Source: Helichrysum umbraculigerum (taxonomy: Eukaryota; Streptophyta; Magnoliopsida; Asterales; Asteraceae). From it: a stretch of DNA of 64,000 nt. The position numbers were made by a program, and so were the translations under genes. The number at the start of each line of letters is the position of its first letter. Position 1 is the stretch's first letter. Shown here one piece after another: positions 1-10,735 of the stretch. The stretch spans positions 156,368,759-156,432,758 of the forward strand of contig CATIUR010000003.1 in NCBI GenBank assembly GCA_949592205.1, read 5' to 3'. Below the pieces are notes generated by a model that was given only the letters and a program-made list of their open reading frames with translations, did no database searches and had not been told where the DNA came from.

Positions 1-1166
1 AATATATACTATTGCAAAGTATACAACAAAGCAAACATAATAATAATGTCTTAACGAATTATTATTATAAACTTTCACCAACGGGTCGTACACGTTTTTG
101 ATAAACAAAATTAAACAACATACTAGTTGAGTAAAATAGCTTTAGGTGGACACTAACCCTCCACCAACATAGATGGTCTTTGAGACATCTACTTATACAC
201 AACCTTATACGTTAAGGCGCTAGAAGGTTGCACACGGGATGAGAACACCCACTACTTGCTAATACTTGATTATTGATTGCTACTTGCTAAACTCAGGTGA
301 GTTTCATAGCCCCTTTTTACTCGTTTTAACTATTTGGGGTGAGAATACATACGCACATGTTTTATACAACTGTCTTTATACAACTGTCGTTATGCAACTG
401 CTTTTATACAATTATTTTATGAACACAAGTAACTGAAAACAACTTATACGAATTGCATGAGTAACTAACTAGTTCACTAAGGTCTTACATATCATAGTTT
501 GATTTGTTATAAGTTTATATACTTACACGAGGCACCAACATATACGGTTAAGTTTTGAACGCATGAACTCATGGCAATAAAACCTTTTAAATCTGCTGAT
601 TTACATTTATGTTATTGCGGTAAAGCAATACAAAACGATATTGCGGTAAAGCAATACAAAACGATATTGAATCTTGTAATTTACACCATTTTGTTATTGG
701 CAATAGTATACATTATTATCTTTGCATACGTGCAATACACTTACTTATTGGGGTTTAGCGATACAAACAAAATCTTGTGTTTCATACCAATATTTTGGAC
801 AACTGTTTTAACAAACCTATGGACTCACCAACTTTATGTTGACCTTTTAGTATCTATTTCTCAGGTAAACCGCCGCAGTAGGATGCTTTTGGAAAGCATT
901 AGCTCGAGTCGCATGTTTTCAAAAATCAACAAGAGATTAGACTGCATTACGATATTTTTGTATCAACCATTATGTATTAGAAATCTCTCGACATTTGATG
1001 CGAACTCCAAGGATTTTGTAAACATTTTTATTTATGGAAAGTAACTATTTTCAAAACGTCTCATTTAGAGGTCGTTTGTTGTAATCTTTGTGTTATGATA
1101 TTTGATTTGGTCGGCGCCCCCGTGACACCTCATACTTCCTCTGCCACGTGTTTTGGGGGTGCGACA
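1..1166 (+). mobile_element. Partial 5' LTR of a decayed Tekay-like Ty3 element
   Basis: The segment ends in CA at 1166 and is followed at once by a tRNA-Met primer-binding site, so it is the 3' portion of a 5' LTR whose start lies outside the window. Its last 108 bases (1059-1166) recur at 5609-5718. Its body is related, in reverse orientation, to the solo LTR that starts at 34612: both have the block reading TCATTTAGAGG-like followed by TTGTAATCTTTGTG-like sequence, and both have the ACTCAGGTGAGT motif. A 157-codon open frame at 571-1044 lies entirely in this LTR and is not regarded as a gene. Assignment to the Tekay lineage is inferred from that similarity. Confidence 0.75.
614..665 (+). 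repeat. 26-bp tandem duplication inside the LTR
   Basis: Two identical 26-base units beginning ATTGCGGTAAAGCAATAC stand head to tail (614-639 and 640-665). This looks like a simple replication-slippage duplication in the LTR. Confidence 0.9.
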
Positions 1167-1169
1167 TAT

Positions 1170-1183
1170 TGGTATCAGAGCCA
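1170..1183 (+). other. Primer-binding site (tRNA-iMet type)
   Basis: TGGTATCAGAGCCA lies three bases after the LTR end. It matches the usual plant retrotransposon primer site complementary to the 3' end of initiator methionine tRNA, and it fixes both the LTR boundary and the element orientation (plus). Confidence 0.9.
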
Positions 1184-1191
1184 TTGGTTAT

Positions 1192-2859
1192 TGATAAGCG
1201 TCTAAATGTACTATATTTCTATAGTATTTTACCCCATTTATTATATGTTTTTATTGCATTTAATTAAGATTTGATACTGATTTCGTTCATATTTGCAATT
1301 AGGTATTAAAATCAAGCTTTATGGAGAAAAGAGCGAAAAATAGTAAATAATCGAGTTAAATGGCGCAATTATGAAGAATCAAGTGGAATTGTGCTTGCAA
1401 AGTAAAGACTAGCCCAAGTTCGAGTCTAAATTTAATAAAAGTCCAAGAATCAAGTCTGAGGAAAAGCCCAAAGACAAGACTAGTCCAATGTCCAAGCCCA
1501 AATCCAGTTAGTTGGGCTGGAGCCCGGATTTAGACTCTTGACCGCCGGCCAAGCTGGCTGGTAGGCGGTCGAAACCAAAAACTGAAGTCGGTCAACATTA
1601 AGGGAAAGACGCGTGTGACGTAAGCTTGATGTCAGCCTGGCCGCCGGTCAGAGGGTTTGGTAGACGGTCAAAAGGCCAATTTCTCGACTATAAATTCAGC
1701 ATTTCGCCAGACCAGTTTGTGTGTGACATTTGAGGAAAAAATTAGGTTTAAAAATGTAGTTTTCGAATTTTCTTTGTTTTTAGGTTTAGGTTTTTATATT
1801 TTTGAGTCGTAGGTACATTTTGGAGGCACGAGAAGTGACGGTTGGATCCGTTTCAACTAATCTTCGAGTGATTCGTCATTTGGTTTGAATCTTTTATTAA
1901 ATATTATTGAAGAATTTAGTATTTAATATTATGATTTGTTCTTATTTGATGAATTGTTACATTTAGTATTTGTTTTAATAAATCTTAGATTATGATTATT
2001 GAATGATTTCATTTGCACGTTTGTTGAGTTATTTGGTTGAAGACTATTATGTTATCCGTGAATCCTTGTTTATTGGTGCTGTATTGATTGCTTGCTTAAC
2101 GTGGTTATTAGGATCATTGAGATTGAGTTCCTTTGGTAATAGTAATCATTGATAATTATGAACTTAGGTTTATAGTTATTGCTAAATACGTTGAGTCTGA
2201 TAGGTTAAGAATTAGTAATCAATATTCCTAAGATGAACAAGACTAATAAGTAATTATTAGTAGGTATTGTTGAGTCATACCACAGGATAATCATAATAGA
2301 TCGTGATATACTTAATGCATGATTTAGGGAAAAGCACACAATTGACTGATCATCTTGTGACATTGAAACCAGTGTTTTATGTTGGACCCTAAATTATAGG
2401 AATTAGTTGGACCCGAACCGTTGGCTAGTTCACATTCGACTTAGTATTCATTGAAGAATTTGGTATTAGGTTGATCTAAAAGAAATCACAACTAGATAAT
2501 TAACGTGTTAATGTATCAGGATGTATGAATCTAAGGTGAATTATTACATGCTATATGTTCCTTCCATATTGTACATTAGTGTTTATTTTATTTTTAAGTT
2601 TTGTTTAGTTTTATTTAGTTTATTTAGTTTGTTTATTTTGAATTACTATTTTATGTTCGTACGGAATTAAAGCATAAACCCCTTGTCTCTGTAATTTACA
2701 AGATTATTATTGCTTTTAATCCCTTTCCCAGTGTTCGACCTGGACTTATTATAAGCTATACTATTTCTGATCGGGTATTCTTGCCTGGTTGTGTGATAGT
2801 ATTGATTGGTATATCCTGTACTTTATAAATAATAAAACGAGACGCTTTCACACGCATCA
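1192..2859 (+). mobile_element. Solo LTR, Tat/Ogre-like, TSD GTTAT
   Basis: A 1668-bp unit begins TGATAAGCGTC and ends CACGCATCA, flanked by a perfect 5-bp duplication GTTAT (1187-1191 and 2860-2864). There is no internal region, so it is a solo LTR left by LTR-LTR recombination. It was inserted four bases downstream of the primer-binding site of the older element. A TATA-like CTATAAAT lies near 1689. The TGATA-type start and the reading TGCAATTAGGTATTAAAATC resemble Tat/Ogre LTRs (established knowledge). Lineage is inferred, while the boundaries are read directly. Confidence 0.88.
1540..1669 (+). repeat. GC-rich inverted repeats upstream of the LTR TATA box
   Basis: Two related segments, 1540-1570 (GACCGCC ... 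GGCGGTC) and about 1639-1669 (GGCCGCC ... GACGGTC), each form an imperfect stem of about 7 bp and lie just upstream of the TATA-like motif near 1689. They are far richer in GC than the surrounding LTR. Confidence 0.7.
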
Positions 2860-2864
2860 GTTAT

Positions 2865-3149
2865 AGCAAACTAGGATTGCATTAGTAACCTAGACTATAA
2901 CCGTTAGGTTAGTATTCCTCATTTGGTATGACTGGTTCAGCAATTGCATCATTTGAATTTAATTTAACATAGCCTGATCAACTATGTACAATTAAAGTAA
3001 AATCGATGCAAGACCTGAAATGGTCATAGTGAACAGGAATACATTAGCAGACGTAGACCAAGGATAGAAACGGGACCAACCCTTATACGTGCTTATGTGC
3101 TAGGTTTCTATATATACTTATATATATAACCTTACGTATACGAACTTAC
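2865..3149 (+). other. Internal leader of the decayed element
   Basis: This sequence between the solo-LTR insertion and the first open frame is continuous with the primer-binding site at 1170 once the insertion is removed. It would be the untranslated leader of the element. No other feature is seen. Confidence 0.55.
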
Positions 3150-4034
3150 TTGCCACCCTTCATGGCAACCACTCTCACCGCTACGTCATCCAACTCTGAA
3201 AACGAGGCTCAAGCCTTACCTGCTACTGTGGAGACTTCCACAATACCCGCTCATCCAACTCTAACGAGCAACAACAACCCAATCGAAGACGACCTCCTCA
3301 ATGAGGCCTCGTCTGAGGATGAACCCATGGAATTTGAACTGTACAATGACTCGTCACCTAGACAAGTCACACCTACTTCCTCACCATCACCTTCTCCTTA
3401 CCGCTTTCGTAGTAGACAATCGGAATCGCATGTGATACGCACAACTAGGGGAACTGATGGGTCACAGCGAGCTAGCCCCTATCCCAACTCTATCACCATA
3501 GATCACACCACAAACAGGGCTCGCCGTCTGGTCGATACTCGCCGATGGAGTTGGCTATCCACTACCTTAGACACCTGGAGGCAAGTAGAAGGTATACGTA
3601 GTACTGCTGAACCCATGGATATCTCTCTATACACACAAGAACCCATGCACCACACCATTCCGGTGCTAGCTGCCAGACTACACCCCCATGAAAACAGGCT
3701 TGATGACATACAAATGGAACAACATCGCTATGAGGAAAGACTACATGACATAGAACTAGAACAAGATGAAACTAGAACCAACTGGATTCACATGGCACAA
3801 GGAACTATCGGTCAGATCTACCAAGACCAGGAAGACATCACTGACCCCATGGGGATTGTCCACAACCAAGTAATCGGTAACAATAACAAAATCTCAGTTC
3901 TACAAACCAGGCTGGTACAATGTGAAACACGTATACGGGAAACCGAGGAAGCTCTCAGGATGGTTGGCAGACTTACGAAAACTATGCAACGAGTCGTCAC
4001 ACTACTCCCGCCACCAAATCCACGTCATGATTAG
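3150..4034 (+). CDS. Unidentified retroelement ORF (294 aa, gag position)
   Basis: I do not recognise this protein. It is an intact frame of 294 codons placed where gag starts in LTR elements, 280 bases after the leader resumes. The N-terminal third (about residues 1-110) is low-complexity and rich in Ser, Thr, Pro and acidic residues. The C-terminal part, about residues 170-285, is charged with heptad-like stretches such as HENRLDDIQMEQHRYEERLH, suggesting a coiled coil, as in many gag or ORF1 proteins. ATG codons occur at 3150 and 3162; the second (MATTLTATSS) is equally plausible as the start. It is followed by zinc-knuckle remnants at 4734-4885. That it stays open in an otherwise decayed element is odd. 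It is probably an expressed or recently active structural ORF of a non-autonomous family, but this is inference. Confidence 0.5.
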   Translation: MPPFMATTLTATSSNSENEAQALPATVETSTIPAHPTLTSNNNPIEDDLLNEASSEDEPMEFELYNDSSPRQVTPTSSPSPSPYRFRSRQSESHVIRTTRGTDGSQRASPYPNSITIDHTTNRARRLVDTRRWSWLSTTLDTWRQVEGIRSTAEPMDISLYTQEPMHHTIPVLAARLHPHENRLDDIQMEQHRYEERLHDIELEQDETRTNWIHMAQGTIGQIYQDQEDITDPMGIVHNQVIGNNNKISVLQTRLVQCETRIRETEEALRMVGRLTKTMQRVVTLLPPPNPRHD

Positions 4035-4531
4035 CTTAGTACTCTATCTTGTAACCTATTGAGGCGGGACGTGCTCAACTAGCTAGCTTTTGTAAACTCT
4101 CGTATTAAGTCCGGATGAAACAATGTCCGGCATGTTTTGTAAACTTCGAATTCTGTAATTTATTAATCTTGCACCCTATTGGCCACTAATCATATTACCT
4201 TGTACCGATTAATCTTCGTACTGTGATGTCACATATTATTTCAAACACAACTGCGATAATCTTAGATCTCATATAAGGATCTCGTTCATTCTTTTATCTC
4301 CTTTCGTTTAAAGATATGCCACTACGAGAATCAACGTAAATTTCCAACACTTTACAATAACAAGAGTTCTCAACAGATTTCTACCAACTCAAGTTTTCAA
4401 AGAATTATCATCGAACATTTACTGGGAATTATCTACAACTTCTAATTTTCAACTATTTTTTATTTGACAGAAATCTTCAAACGTCTTGTCAACGACAAGA
4501 GTTTCCAACCTATTTCGACTGAATCAAGTTT

Positions 4532-4891
4532 TTGATGGACACTGAACTTTCAAACAAATTTTTATTATGGAAAATTTTCGACAGATTTTACACTAGCCCT
4601 TCCACAAAATGTTTTTTAAAAAAAATCGGAATTTATAAACTGCTTAGTTACATTGACGTTTTTATTAGACGAAAATTTTATATAAAGGAAACAAACCTTT
4701 CTGCTCCGAATGCAACAGCCACCATGAAGGACGTTGGCACACCGTGTGACAAGTGCAAGAGTTATGGACACCAGACTAGGAATGGCAGAGTTCCCACTAC
4801 GATCTCAAACCCTGATGCACCGAGAACATGTTTTGAATGTGGAAACCCTGGACGCTTCAAAAGAGACTGCCCAAAATTTAACAACGTATGA
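4532..4891 (+). pseudogene. Gag zinc-knuckle remnant
   Basis: A 119-codon frame contains two CCHC-like knuckles near its C-terminus: CDKCKSYGHQTRNG, lacking the last Cys, and CFECGNPGRFKRDC, in which the usual His is Arg. CFECGNPGHFKRDCPK is a standard form of plant Ty3 gag knuckles, so this is a decayed nucleocapsid region. The N-terminal half does not look like gag, and its relation to the preceding 294-codon frame is unclear. Confidence 0.65.
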
Positions 4892-5606
4892 CGGGACTCT
4901 AACGACGATATGGGTACATTCTTTCTCGAAAACTTAACTTTTCAATCTTATTCAACACTAATGAGTGTAGCTCGTTACTTCATTTCACTCCCATCGACTT
5001 GGACGTCGAGTGCATCGTAGGGTTGGCTAACTGATTTGAGCCAACATAAAACTCTGGATTTGCAAAACAAACTTTTCCCACATAGATTTTTTGGATCACG
5101 ATCTATGTTCTAACGCTCGATAACGACTTTTACTTTAAAGGACATGCGGGACTTCTAACGATTTACGTATTGAAAATGCGTTTCTGACGACTTATATTGG
5201 GCATAACCCAATGATTTACCCACGTCTATACGAACTTGTGGTTGGAATGTCTCCCGTCATACTTATACGAAACTAATTACTTGACCTCGATTAAACATTA
5301 CTTTGACTTGTGCGTCAACGATACATCCAAAACACGAGACTTAATACCCATTGACATCGAAATCCTTCTTTCACCTTTCTCTTCTCGATGATATCATTGC
5401 CATGAATTGGCTTCTCTAAGATTCACACCGAAATCGTCTACGATTAGGAAATCGTTCGTACACCTCTCGATACGTGTGGAACATTTATCTAACAAGGGGA
5501 GACCAGCAAAACAAGGTTGAGCATAACGCCACGTAGAAAGTACTCTTGAAAGTGTCACCTTGAAAAGGTGTCATTCGTTTTGGTAAACGCGGTAAACTGG
5601 ACCCTA
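4892..5606 (+). pseudogene. Decayed pol remnant with large internal deletion
   Basis: After the zinc knuckle no long frame survives. Near the end (about 5544-5606) one frame reads LKVSP, then a stop in place of Trp, then [14 protein letters not shown]. This matches the integrase C-terminal segment of the intact chromovirus at 53.5-56.6 kb, which has [17 protein letters not shown]. Only a few hundred bases separate gag and the integrase end, so nearly all of protease, reverse transcriptase and RNase H is missing. Confidence 0.7.
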
Positions 5607-5608
5607 GA

Positions 5609-5718
5609 TCTCATTTGGAGGCCGTTTATTGTAATCTTTGTGTTATGATATTTGATTTGGTCGGCGCCCCAGTGACACCTCATACTTCCGCTGCCACATG
5701 TTTTGGGGGTGCGGCGCA
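5609..5718 (+). mobile_element. Truncated 3' LTR (last 110 bp only)
   Basis: This segment repeats the final 108 bases of the 5' LTR (1059-1166) with about ten differences and joins directly to the integrase remnant. The rest of the 3' LTR has been lost by an internal deletion. Confidence 0.8.
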
Positions 5719-6509
5719 TATTCATTTTTATTCACTAGTATGGTACCCGCACAATGCATCGACACCTCATACATTAAAAATGATGTTAGTTTACTATGGT
5801 TGGTAATAAAACTTGTAGTGCACTTTTCTAAGTGATACCACATCACCACAACATATAACAGAGGTCATAGCGAAAAACGATCATCAAGAGATAATTAATT
5901 ATTATGTATCATCTAATAAGTTACAAACAACACATAGGAAACACATATGTATCAATAATGAGTTTCATTCATAGGCAATTCTCATGATTCTAAAATGACA
6001 ATCTGAGAACTAATTAGCTTATGAGTATTATACAACTCGAGCCAGTTAATTACGATGCCTAAATACATTAGCTATATGATTGATGCTTACACAAACAAAA
6101 TAGTTGGTATAAATATATGGTTATTTATCAAACTCAATTAAATAACTAATACTAATCTAGATATATAGTATAATCAAGTGGTACAAATGAGATGATTATG
6201 ATATAGTAGAAGGAAAAATCTACATATAGGGCCTTTTTCATTTTTATTCCATGGAAGAGACAACATTAATTTCGATATTCATATTAATTTTGGGGATTAT
6301 CATTCATTAAAAGTACAAATATATACCAAATCTATACAAAGTAACAAATTACTACCTTAAATCAAGCAAGAGTTGACCTGGAGACTCAATTTTAAATTGA
6401 AAGGGCAAAATAGTCAATTTCGATATGACACAATCTAAGTTAGTAAGGAAAAGTTGGATATGATTTATAAGGGATTTAGATGTTGTTGGTTGAAGTATGA
6501 GGAGTATTA
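5719..6509. other. AT-rich intergenic DNA, nothing recognised
   Basis: No coding region, RNA gene or transposon end could be supported here. It separates the decayed Ty3 element from the Helitron. Confidence 0.6.
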
Positions 6510-7190
6510 TCTATAATCTATAACCCTTATAAAGGGTTTAGCCTTTTTGGCTTAAACTTAGAAAAATGAATATGCGAAATACCCAAACTACCCTAACATT
6601 GACTTATTAATTTGGAAATAATAGACTATTTTGGCAACATAATAACTCTTTAATGACTATAATCTATAACCCTTATAAAGGGTTTAGCCTTTTTGGCTTA
6701 AACTTAGAAAAAAGAATATGTGAAATACCCAAACTACCCTAACATTGACTTATTAATTTGGAAATAATAGACTATTTTGGCAACATAATAACTCTTTAAT
6801 GACTATAATCTATATCTATAACCCTTATAAAGGGTGTAACCTTTTTGGCTTAAACTTGAAAAAGGAATATGCGAAATACCAAAACTACCCTAACATTGAC
6901 TTCTTAATTTGAAAATAATAGACTATTTTGGCAACATAATAACTCTTTAATGACTATAATTTAAATTATATACATAATACATAATCACTAATAATAAATA
7001 GTATCTTTTTATTACTTAAATGATCACTACTTATTCACAAAATTTCATACGTCTAATATACTACTTCAAATATATTTGAATCATTGGTATTAATATTCAA
7101 TCCGTTAAACCTTCGTTCCATGTCATACATCGAAAATCAAGAATCTAGCTCAAACTTTAACGGCCGCTTTCGCGCGGGCAATGTGCTAGT
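6510..7190 (+). mobile_element. Non-autonomous Helitron with triplicated 5' segment
   Basis: The element starts TCTATAATCTATAACCC after an A and ends GTGCTAGT before a T. These are the Helitron hallmarks: 5' TC, 3' CTRRT and insertion between A and T. Just before the 3' end is a GC-rich hairpin-like stretch, CGGCCGCTTTCGCGCGGGC (7161-7179). No Rep/helicase is encoded, so it is non-autonomous. The first about 147 bases are present three times in tandem. Confidence 0.8.
6511..6957 (+). repeat. Three tandem copies of a ~147-bp Helitron 5' unit
   Basis: The motif TAACCCTTATAAAGGG recurs at about 6520, 6667 and 6819, each followed by almost the same sequence through AACTCTTTAATGACTATAAT. The first two units are nearly identical. 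The third has a few substitutions and a 5-base insertion. Confidence 0.92.
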
Positions 7191-7799
7191 TTGATTCAAA
7201 AAGTGGGTGTAACAGATTGGGCGAAACTACTTTTTCACAATTATATATTTTGATTTCAATCTACTTTTGTGCATAATTGTTTAACCGGTGGTGTAAGAGC
7301 TAGCATATGTTAAGATGTATAAAATAAAATATATGTTATAAAAATATATTTTATAAACATTAATATTAATCATCATAAATTAATTTAACTTTTCTCGACA
7401 AGACTAACAAATACTTTCAATTAAATTTGTTGAAATTGAGATCTTGTATACCTTAATTCTTCTTCTTTTTTGCATGATCAAGATTATACGATTGAATCAG
7501 TATCTTAATATCTTACTTAGATATTATAATATATCCTACACGTGTGTTATAATATAATACACATAAAAAACTAAATGTATGACAAGTTAATGAACATTTA
7601 ATTTACACAGTATAATATTAATGCAAATAGTAATACTAAGGATTTTTATGACTAAGCTATTGTATATAGTTTAATAACTAATAACTAATTAGTTTCACTT
7701 ATATAAGTTGATTAAACGATTCTATTAGTCCTTTGTTAGAGAAATTCAAAATATATCATATTGGATTGAAATCCAAGATCGTACGTTGAGAATCGAGAT
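7191..7799. other. AT-rich intergenic DNA, nothing recognised
   Basis: No supported feature was found between the Helitron and the MULE. Confidence 0.6.
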
Positions 7800-8237
7800 A
7801 TTAAGTAAGGGTAAATGACAAAAGTCGGCAACGAACTGCCAAAAAATACTCCAAGTATGCAACATACCAGATAATTTGTTCAGGTATGCAACAAACCGGA
7901 TAAATCTGTACTTAAGTGAGTAATATGGTAACCGGTTACCGGTTTGACCAGTCAACATACAATATGTGGCATTTTAAATTGTTTTTAAAAAAGTGACGTG
8001 GCTATTTCTTGATCAGATCGTCACTCTCTCTATTTCTTGATTTCTTAATCAGATAATCACTATCTCTCTCTGTATTTCTTGATCCCACCTCCACCTCCCA
8101 CAATCACCAACCACTACATCTACCCACCCACGGATCAAAACAAAAAAGCAAACAAAAATATAACAAAAATCAACAATAAAAAAACGAAAACACCATAATC
8201 CCAACTTGTTACAAATCTCATTACAAATCTGCAATTA

Positions 8238-8520
8238 ATGTCGCCGGAAGTTGATCACCATCACGGATTAATCGATGACGACGGAAGGAAGCTTATTCGC
8301 CGGCGATTGCACTGATAACTCCACCACCAAATGCGCTGCCGCTACCTCCGAAACCACATCCACCGGATCTAATACTTTCCCGAGACCACCACCACGCTAC
8401 TGCTGCAGTGGTGCACCAGCTCCGCACGAATTCGCTATTCGCCACCACCTGAAACCGATTTTTGGTGTTTTCTTATCTCGTTGTAATCCCGTTAGTAAAG
8501 ATAGGTGTCATCGAAAATAG
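8238..8520 (+). other. GC-rich gene-like fragment inside the MULE
   Basis: Codon-like GC-rich sequence begins with a 25-codon frame at 8238-8315 (MSPEVDHHHGLIDDDGRK..., stop TGA). Other frames are open through 8520 with Pro/Thr-rich readings. It differs sharply in composition from the surrounding AT-rich DNA, as captured gene fragments in Pack-MULEs do. I do not recognise the parent gene. Confidence 0.35.
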
Positions 8521-8555
8521 TTGTTTTCTTAAAGCATCATTGTTGAAATCTAATT

Positions 8556-8766
8556 ACCAATGGGGCTTTGCCTCAGTGGTACCGCCGCCGCAAATCCCCA
8601 CGCCCCACCCGGGTTCAAGCTTCTGGGAGTACAAAAAATCCTATGCTCCGTGTGTGGGGTCACTGGGGCCAGGTGTTTAGCCGGACGGGTTGCCTCTTGC
8701 GGGTGGGGCTCCGTGGATCTACGGATCCGGGGTTAAAGGTTCCCTTCAATAACCTTTTTTTTTATT
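8556..8766 (+). mobile_element. tRNA-derived SINE, 15-bp TSD
   Basis: A 211-bp insertion is flanked by the perfect 15-bp repeat TGTTGAAATCTAATT (8541-8555 and 8767-8781). The head has a pol III A-box-like TGCCTCAGTGGTA and a B-box-like GGGTTCAAGCTTC about 40 bases later. The tail is a T-rich run. These are the features of plant tRNA-derived SINEs. It is nested in the MULE. Confidence 0.88.
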
Positions 8767-9488
8767 TGTTGAAATCTAATTGATTGTGGTGGTGATGTTG
8801 GTGTCTAGAAAAAATAGGTGAATCAATCGATACTCCATATTTGGGTTTCATAAGTTAATCATGTGATTCTTTCATAAGAAATATTGTTTATTTTTGATTT
8901 GATGAAATCTAACAAATTGGTTGATAATAGTTGGTGCAATCACAGGAAGATTGGGATTATCATGTATGATTAGTTAGGGGACATCGCTGGATATTTATTG
9001 TACAAGTGCACTGTGAATCAATAGATGTCAACAACCAATTCATTTAATCAATTTCTTTTTATTGAATTGTCTTTATATCTTAATTCGATTTCGATTATAA
9101 ACTAAAAATATATCAAATCAAATAACAATAGCAAAACCATTAAATATTGTCGGAGATCTCGTTTCGGAGTTCCAATCATCACCGCCTTCAACTTTCACCT
9201 CCGACTTCACCGGCCACCACCGTCTGCGAAGATTGCAATTGCGGTGTTAGTGGTGGTGATGGTGGTACTGCGGTGGTTGTGATTGTTATGATCGGAAAAT
9301 AAAAAGGTTAATTGCGGTGTTAGTGGTGATCAATTGCAGTGTTAGTGGTGGTGATGGTGGTAGTGTGGTTGCTGGAATTATTGTTATTGATGAAGATGTA
9401 TAGATGACAATATAATAATTATTATTATATACATTAAATAGGAAAGCAAAAAAGAGAAATCAAAACATTATATCATCATCTTAACTGA

Positions 9489-9769
9489 GAGCATCCACAT
9501 TGATTAAAAGCTTTACAAAGCTTTTTTTGTAAAATTCAAGACATATTAGTAGAAAAGTTTTAAAAAAAGCTTTGTGTCCAATGAAGAAAAGCTTTCAAAC
9601 CTTTTCTTTTCAAATTCTACACACACAAAAAATCAAAAAAGCTTTTACTCAAAGACTTGAGATTTCTCAAGCTTTGCAATAATTAAGTCTTTGCTCCAAT
9701 GACAAAAAGCTTTTCTAAAAGCTTTTTTATACAAAAAAGCTTTGAAAAAAGCTATTGTTGGAGGTGCTC
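9489..9769. mobile_element. Tourist-like MITE (PIF/Harbinger type)
   Basis: A 281-bp unit has inverted ends GAGCATCCACATTG and, at the right, TTGGAGGTGCTC, with flanking TGA on both sides (9486-9488 and 9770-9772). The interior is full of AAAGCTTT repeats. The 3-bp duplication and GAGCATC-type ends suggest a Tourist-like MITE. It is nested in the MULE. A relative lies at 62553-63179. Confidence 0.7.
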
Positions 9770-10010
9770 TGACGTGACAAAATATGTCGATGTGGCACTT
9801 GATGTGTATCCCTAGTCATCATTTTCAAACTTCAAAAGGTAAATAAGAACTTCGCAAGAATATTAGTACAAAATCATCCGGTTTGTCGCATACCTGAACA
9901 AATTATCTGGTATGTTGCATACTTGGAGTATTTTTTGGCAGTTCGTTGCCGACTTTTGTCATTTACCCATTAAGCAAATCAATATGGTTCAAAAAGTTTA
10001 CGCAAATACG

Positions 10011-10150
10011 CAAAGGCGGAGCCAGAAAATCTAAGTAGAGGGGGCGAAATAATTTGTTCTTATCTATTTTGTAGTTTAGAAATTTTTTTTTAAGTAATTA
10101 AAAAATCCTTGTGGGAGCGGCTGCCTACGCTGCCCCCTTCTTCGCCCCTG
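10011..10150. mobile_element. Short hAT MITE
   Basis: A 140-bp unit starts CAAAGGCGGAGCCAG and ends TTCGCCCCTG, with an 8-bp duplication CAAATACG/CAAATACA (10003-10010 and 10151-10158, one mismatch). The CARRGGCGG end and 8-bp TSD are typical of hAT elements. Confidence 0.7.
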
Positions 10151-10214
10151 CAAATACAATGAGTATATTTTAATAACTCGTAAAATTGTAAAAATTTAAC
10201 ATCATGTGGTACCC

Positions 10215-10530
10215 TTAGAGTGTGTTTGGCTAAACTGGCTGGTAGCTAGAGCTTATTTGTTTATTAGTGTTTGACAAAGTAGATGAAGTTTAAAGATGTG
10301 AACTGACAAAAGAGGATATAAAAAAACAAATGATAGATAATTTGTAAGGGGTATTTGTGTAAATTTGCATTTCATAACCTAGGATCTTATTTTTAAAAAT
10401 TACTCTTAATAATTTATTTTTTCAGAGCTTATTTTTTCAATAAACTCTTAAATTTTTGTATATAAAATTATGTTAGAAGCTTTAGCTTATCAAAAAGATA
10501 CGCTTTTAACTCGTAAGCTCTAAGACATCC
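10215..10530. mobile_element. Possible MITE with GTGTTTGG-type ends
   Basis: It opens with TTAGAGTGTGTTTGGC and closes near TCTAAGACATCCCTATCA, with AGCTTAT-type internal inverted motifs. A similar start (GAGTGTGTTTGGCAAC) is found at 28829. Ends are imprecise and no duplication was identified. Confidence 0.35.
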
Positions 10531-10544
10531 CTATCAAAATTATA

Positions 10545-10735
10545 GTCCGGTTTTGACTTTCTGAAGTCTTTCTTTTTCAACTTTGACCTTAAATATTTTT
10601 GTTTGTATACCGCTGAAAATACATTTAAAACTCAATCCATTTATATATTTTGCATCAAGTATTATATAACACAAACAAAAATATTTAAGGTCAATGTTGA
10701 AAAAGAAAGGCTTCGTAAAGATATAAAGTTTAAAG
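10545..10735. mobile_element. Foldback MITE related to Stowaway-like copies
   Basis: An inverted repeat is formed by TTTTTCAACTTTGACCTTAA (from 10576) and its complement at about 10680-10705, with AT-rich DNA between the arms. The same TTTTCAACTTTGACCTTAAA reading occurs in the Stowaway-like element at 17047-17432, so they are one family. The outer ends are not well defined. Confidence 0.55.

Larger units (their letters stand above)
7809..9968. mobile_element. Mutator-like element (non-autonomous MULE), 94-bp TIRs
   Basis: Terminal inverted repeats of about 94 bp, starting GGGTAAATGACAAAAGTCGG, lie at 7809-7902 and, inverted, at 9875-9968 with a single visible mismatch in the matched part. 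They are flanked by a 9-bp duplication, ATTAAGTAA (7800-7808) and ATTAAGCAA (9969-9977). Long TIRs plus a 9-bp TSD are diagnostic of MULEs. No MURA transposase frame is present. The interior has a GC-rich gene-like stretch (8238-8520), an inserted SINE, GGTGGTGATGGTGG-type repeats (9240-9365) and an inserted Tourist MITE. It may be a Pack-MULE, but the captured gene was not identified. Confidence 0.88.

Noticed and set aside
571..1044. 157-codon open frame with hydrophobic stretches
   Set aside because: It lies wholly in an LTR that has a reverse-oriented relative at 34.6-37.2 kb. It has no recognised domain and overlaps a 26-bp tandem duplication.
8556..8766. tRNA gene suggested by A and B boxes
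   Set aside because: The sequence does not fold as a tRNA, is 211 bp long and has SINE hallmarks (15-bp TSD and T-rich tail).
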